This document shows, in pieces, positions 5,927 to 8,320 of a stretch of DNA of 8,320 nucleotides. The notes beneath the pieces were generated by a model, which had not been told where the DNA came from, made no database searches, and saw only the letters and a program-made list of their open reading frames with translations. The DNA lies in NCBI GenBank assembly GCA_946480965.1, contig CAMLMI010000198.1, positions 1-8,320 of the forward strand. The letters are read 5' to 3'. This DNA comes from an uncultured Verrucomicrobiales bacterium. Its GTDB lineage: Bacteria > Verrucomicrobiota > Verrucomicrobiae > Limisphaerales > CANJSG01. The position numbers and the translations under genes are program-made. Numbering within the stretch: position 1 is the first letter of the stretch; the number at the start of each line of letters is the position of its first letter.

Positions 5927-8320
5927 ATGCGCCGGTCACTAGTTCGTATTCTGGGGCCCGTTGTTGCCATCTCGATGTTCGTGGGGTGGGTCGCCGTCCG
6001 GCGATCCGGAAACGAACCAACTCCGCCATCGGCCGGTTCCGTGTCTCCTGTCGTTCCCGGTCCGGCCGCAGCGTTGGCAGCGGTTCCGGCGGTTCAGCCT
6101 GTTGCCCCAGGGGTGCCGATGGAGTCTGGCGTTTCGATTTCCTCCGTGTCTGCTTCTTCGACCAACTCCTTCGCCGCGTTCGGTTCCTGGGCGGATCGTT
6201 ATCTCTCCGGCGACGCTTCGGCCAATGTCCACCAGGGCGAAGCTCTGGCGTGGAAGCGCCGTGAGGCGCTGCGTGAACTCATCGCTCGTGATCCCAAGGC
6301 GGCGCTGGACCAAGCGGTGCCCTTCGAGTTGCGGCAAAGGCTCCCGGCGAATGTCACCCGCCATTTCGAGGAGCGGATCGACGCCACGGGCGATCTCGCC
6401 GTGCTGGTGGCGACCGACTTCAATTCCGGCAAGTCCACGACGCTGCGCCAGGCGTTGATCGAAGGGCGGAAGTTCGACGCCTACGTCTATGGCCGACGCA
6501 CCTCGCAACGGAACATCGCCCTCCACGGCATCGCGCTCGGAGACCGAATAGCGGTCTTGAGCGAATCCGCCCGCCAGCTTTCCGCCGCCGAGGCAGCGGC
6601 GATGGAACAGGCCGCTGGGCAAACGCCCGAAGCCATTTGCGGCGTCAGCCAGCAACCCGTTGCCGTCGCCGCCGAGCCCGTGGTCGCGGCCGTGGGCAAG
6701 AAAGTCCGCCGCTTCTGCGCCGCCGCCCATTTCCATCTCGTCGCGAACCGGACGTTCGACCTGGCCGCCAGCAGCGACCCGGATCTGGTCGGTGATCTTT
6801 CCGTCATCGACGCCGCCTGGACGCACGGTTCCAAGACAGTGCTCTACATGCGGGTGAATTTTCCCGACGACCTGACCGAACCGCTGACCGAGGCGCGCGC
6901 GGCCGCGACGATGGACGAGGTCAACCGCTTCTACGTGAAGGGCTCCTATGGCGCGACCGCGTTGACCACGACCTTCACGCCGCTCGTCACCCTGCCCCGG
7001 CCCAAGCCCTGGTATAGCACCGCCGGGCCGGGAGCCTTGCTGGACGACGCCCGCGACGCCTGCCGCCGCGCGGGCTACGACACGGACCGGTTCGACCTCG
7101 ACATCGTGGCCCACACTTCGGTGCCGAACTTCGACTGGGGCGGGCTGGGCTATGTCGGCGGGAAAGGCTCTTGGCTCCAGAGCCACGGCGTGAAGGTCAC
7201 GGCCCACGAGCTGGGCCACAACTACGGCCTCTGGCACGCCAACTACTGGTCCACGACCAACGCCAGCGCCATCGGGGCCGGCGAACATCTGGAATACGGC
7301 AACATCTTCGACACGATGGGCAGCGGCGAGAGCGACTTCAGCGCGCTCTTCAAGGTGCAGCTTGGTTGGCTCCCGCGCACGGCCGTGGCCGACATCGCCA
7401 CCAACGGCACTTACCGTGTGTATCCGTTCGATGCGCCCACGCGCACCGCCGGCCGCGCCTACGCCGCCCGCGTCACCCGCGACGGCCTGCGGGACTATTG
7501 GCTCTCGCTGCGGCAGGAGTTCCGCAACAACCGCTGGAACCGGAACGGCTTTCTCCTCGATTGGACCGAGTGGTATCCGGAAACCACCGGCTCGCATCTG
7601 CTCGACATGACCCAGGGCACGCCCTCCGGAGACGAAGGCCGCGAGGATGCCGCGCTCGTCATCGGCCGGACCTTCAGCGATCCGGTCGCGGACATCCACT
7701 TCACGCCGACCGGCCGGAGCAGCAACGGCACGAACGACTACCTTGATCTGCACGTCGAGTTCGGCCCCTTCCCGGACAACCGTCCGCCGAAGCTCAAGCT
7801 GGAGATGGACCCCACCAACGCCGCGCCGGGAGAACTCGTCCACTTCCACGCCGAGGCCTCCGATCCAGATGGCGATGAACTGGCCTATGCCTGGTCCTTC
7901 AGCGACCACGATTTCTCCACGAACAACCTGCCTTGGATCGCCAAGCGCTGGACTTCGGCCGGTCATCGCGTGGTTCGCTGCGTGGTCAGCGACCGCAAGG
8001 GCGGCGTGGCTAGCGCAAATCTGGTCGTTCCCATCGGTGCGGCGAACGGCATCCAGATCAACGGGCGCATCGTGGATCTGGCCGGGCGTCCGCTGGAGGG
8101 CGTGCGGGTGGACAATCGCGGCACGAACTACGCCACCTACGTCGGCGGCCACACCGACAGCGATGGCCGCTTCGTCATCACCGGAGTGGTGGAACCGCTC
8201 GAACTGACGGCCTTCAAGCCCACCTACGGCCTGACCAACACGCCCGACTGGTTCAACCCCATCGACGCTTCGGCCAACGTGACCAACGCACACTTCGTCG
8301 CCTTCCCGCTGGGGACGGTC
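5927..8320 (+). CDS. Membrane-anchored gametolysin-like zinc metallopeptidase with PKD and regulatory-like domains (3' end outside window)
   Basis: The frame is open for 798 codons from the ATG at 5927 to the window edge. Order of parts: a hydrophobic N-terminal segment (about 5-24) flanked by arginines, acting as signal peptide or signal anchor; a Pro/Ala/Val/Ser-rich linker (about 28-80); a helical pro-region (about 82-240) with the signature AFGSWADRYLSGD; an AICGVSQQP motif with Cys238; and a catalytic domain (about 255-615). The zinc site is HELGHNYGLWH at residues 427-437 (HExxHxxGxxH; ligands His427, His431 and His437, catalytic Glu428), with a Met-turn at FDTMG (Met464). The strand VLYMRVNFPDD and the later ALVIGRTFSDP segment fit M11/gametolysin-like metzincins. 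A PKD-like domain follows (about 618-703, with DPDGDELAYAWSF), then a carboxypeptidase regulatory-like fold (from about 708, QINGRIVDLAGRPLEGVRV). It should act outside the cytoplasmic membrane; its substrate is unknown. Further domains probably lie beyond the edge. Confidence 0.9.
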   Translation, partial: MRRSLVRILGPVVAISMFVGWVAVRRSGNEPTPPSAGSVSPVVPGPAAALAAVPAVQPVAPGVPMESGVSISSVSASSTNSFAAFGSWADRYLSGDASANVHQGEALAWKRREALRELIARDPKAALDQAVPFELRQRLPANVTRHFEERIDATGDLAVLVATDFNSGKSTTLRQALIEGRKFDAYVYGRRTSQRNIALHGIALGDRIAVLSESARQLSAAEAAAMEQAAGQTPEAICGVSQQPVAVAAEPVVAAVGKKVRRFCAAAHFHLVANRTFDLAASSDPDLVGDLSVIDAAWTHGSKTVLYMRVNFPDDLTEPLTEARAAATMDEVNRFYVKGSYGATALTTTFTPLVTLPRPKPWYSTAGPGALLDDARDACRRAGYDTDRFDLDIVAHTSVPNFDWGGLGYVGGKGSWLQSHGVKVTAHELGHNYGLWHANYWSTTNASAIGAGEHLEYGNIFDTMGSGESDFSALFKVQLGWLPRTAVADIATNGTYRVYPFDAPTRTAGRAYAARVTRDGLRDYWLSLRQEFRNNRWNRNGFLLDWTEWYPETTGSHLLDMTQGTPSGDEGREDAALVIGRTFSDPVADIHFTPTGRSSNGTNDYLDLHVEFGPFPDNRPPKLKLEMDPTNAAPGELVHFHAEASDPDGDELAYAWSFSDHDFSTNNLPWIAKRWTSAGHRVVRCVVSDRKGGVASANLVVPIGAANGIQINGRIVDLAGRPLEGVRVDNRGTNYATYVGGHTDSDGRFVITGVVEPLELTAFKPTYGLTNTPDWFNPIDASANVTNAHFVAFPLGTV

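Noticed and set aside
5939..8293. 784-codon minus-strand ORF
   Set aside because: It is the codon-aligned antisense of the metallopeptidase gene, whose plus-strand frame encodes a full HExxHxxGxxH zinc site, Met-turn and PKD domain. The antisense protein is Gly/Arg/Val/Ala-rich without recognisable domains.

Overview
The window is GC-rich and resembles a chromosomal stretch from a free-living member of the Verrucomicrobiota, or less likely the Planctomycetota. This is an inference from gene content: a DUF1080 (3-keto-disaccharide hydrolase-like) lipoprotein, a PQQ-type beta-propeller with a signal peptide, small exported proteins of unknown function, and a large gametolysin-like metallopeptidase with PKD and carboxypeptidase-regulatory-like domains. 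Most genes also lack a Shine-Dalgarno sequence. I see no RNA gene, mobile element, CRISPR array, integrase or other sign of horizontal transfer.

Layout. Positions 1-106 hold the first 35 codons of an unrecognised minus-strand gene that runs off the left edge. A 152-base gap with an 11-bp inverted repeat separates it from a plus-strand PIG-L/LmbE-type deacetylase (259-1125). Its stop lies 4 bases from the stop of a convergent minus-strand block. In transcription order (right to left) that block is a PA0069-type radical SAM protein (5824-4676), a periplasmic beta-propeller (4587-3064), a lipoprotein with two BamE/SmpA-like units (3030-2425), a small secreted protein (2417-1890) and a DUF1080 lipoprotein (1858-1130). 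The last four are spaced 33, 7 and 31 bases apart, so they are probably one transcript. All four carry export signals, two of them lipoboxes. The radical SAM gene is 88 bases upstream and may or may not be co-transcribed. A 102-base divergent gap follows. It holds a candidate promoter and a clear ribosome binding site for a plus-strand gene (5927 to beyond 8320) encoding an N-terminally anchored zinc metallopeptidase.

How the genes may work together. The four-gene cluster looks like a cell-envelope unit: a propeller scaffold, a BamE-like lipoprotein, a small secreted protein and a surface or periplasmic glycan-associated lipoprotein. The metallopeptidase is a separate transcription unit for an extracytoplasmic protease. 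No recognised defence, biosynthetic or mobile system is present. The points most worth a second look are the metallopeptidase architecture, with a possible cysteine-switch pro-region, and the pairing of a BamB-like propeller with a duplicated BamE-like lipoprotein.
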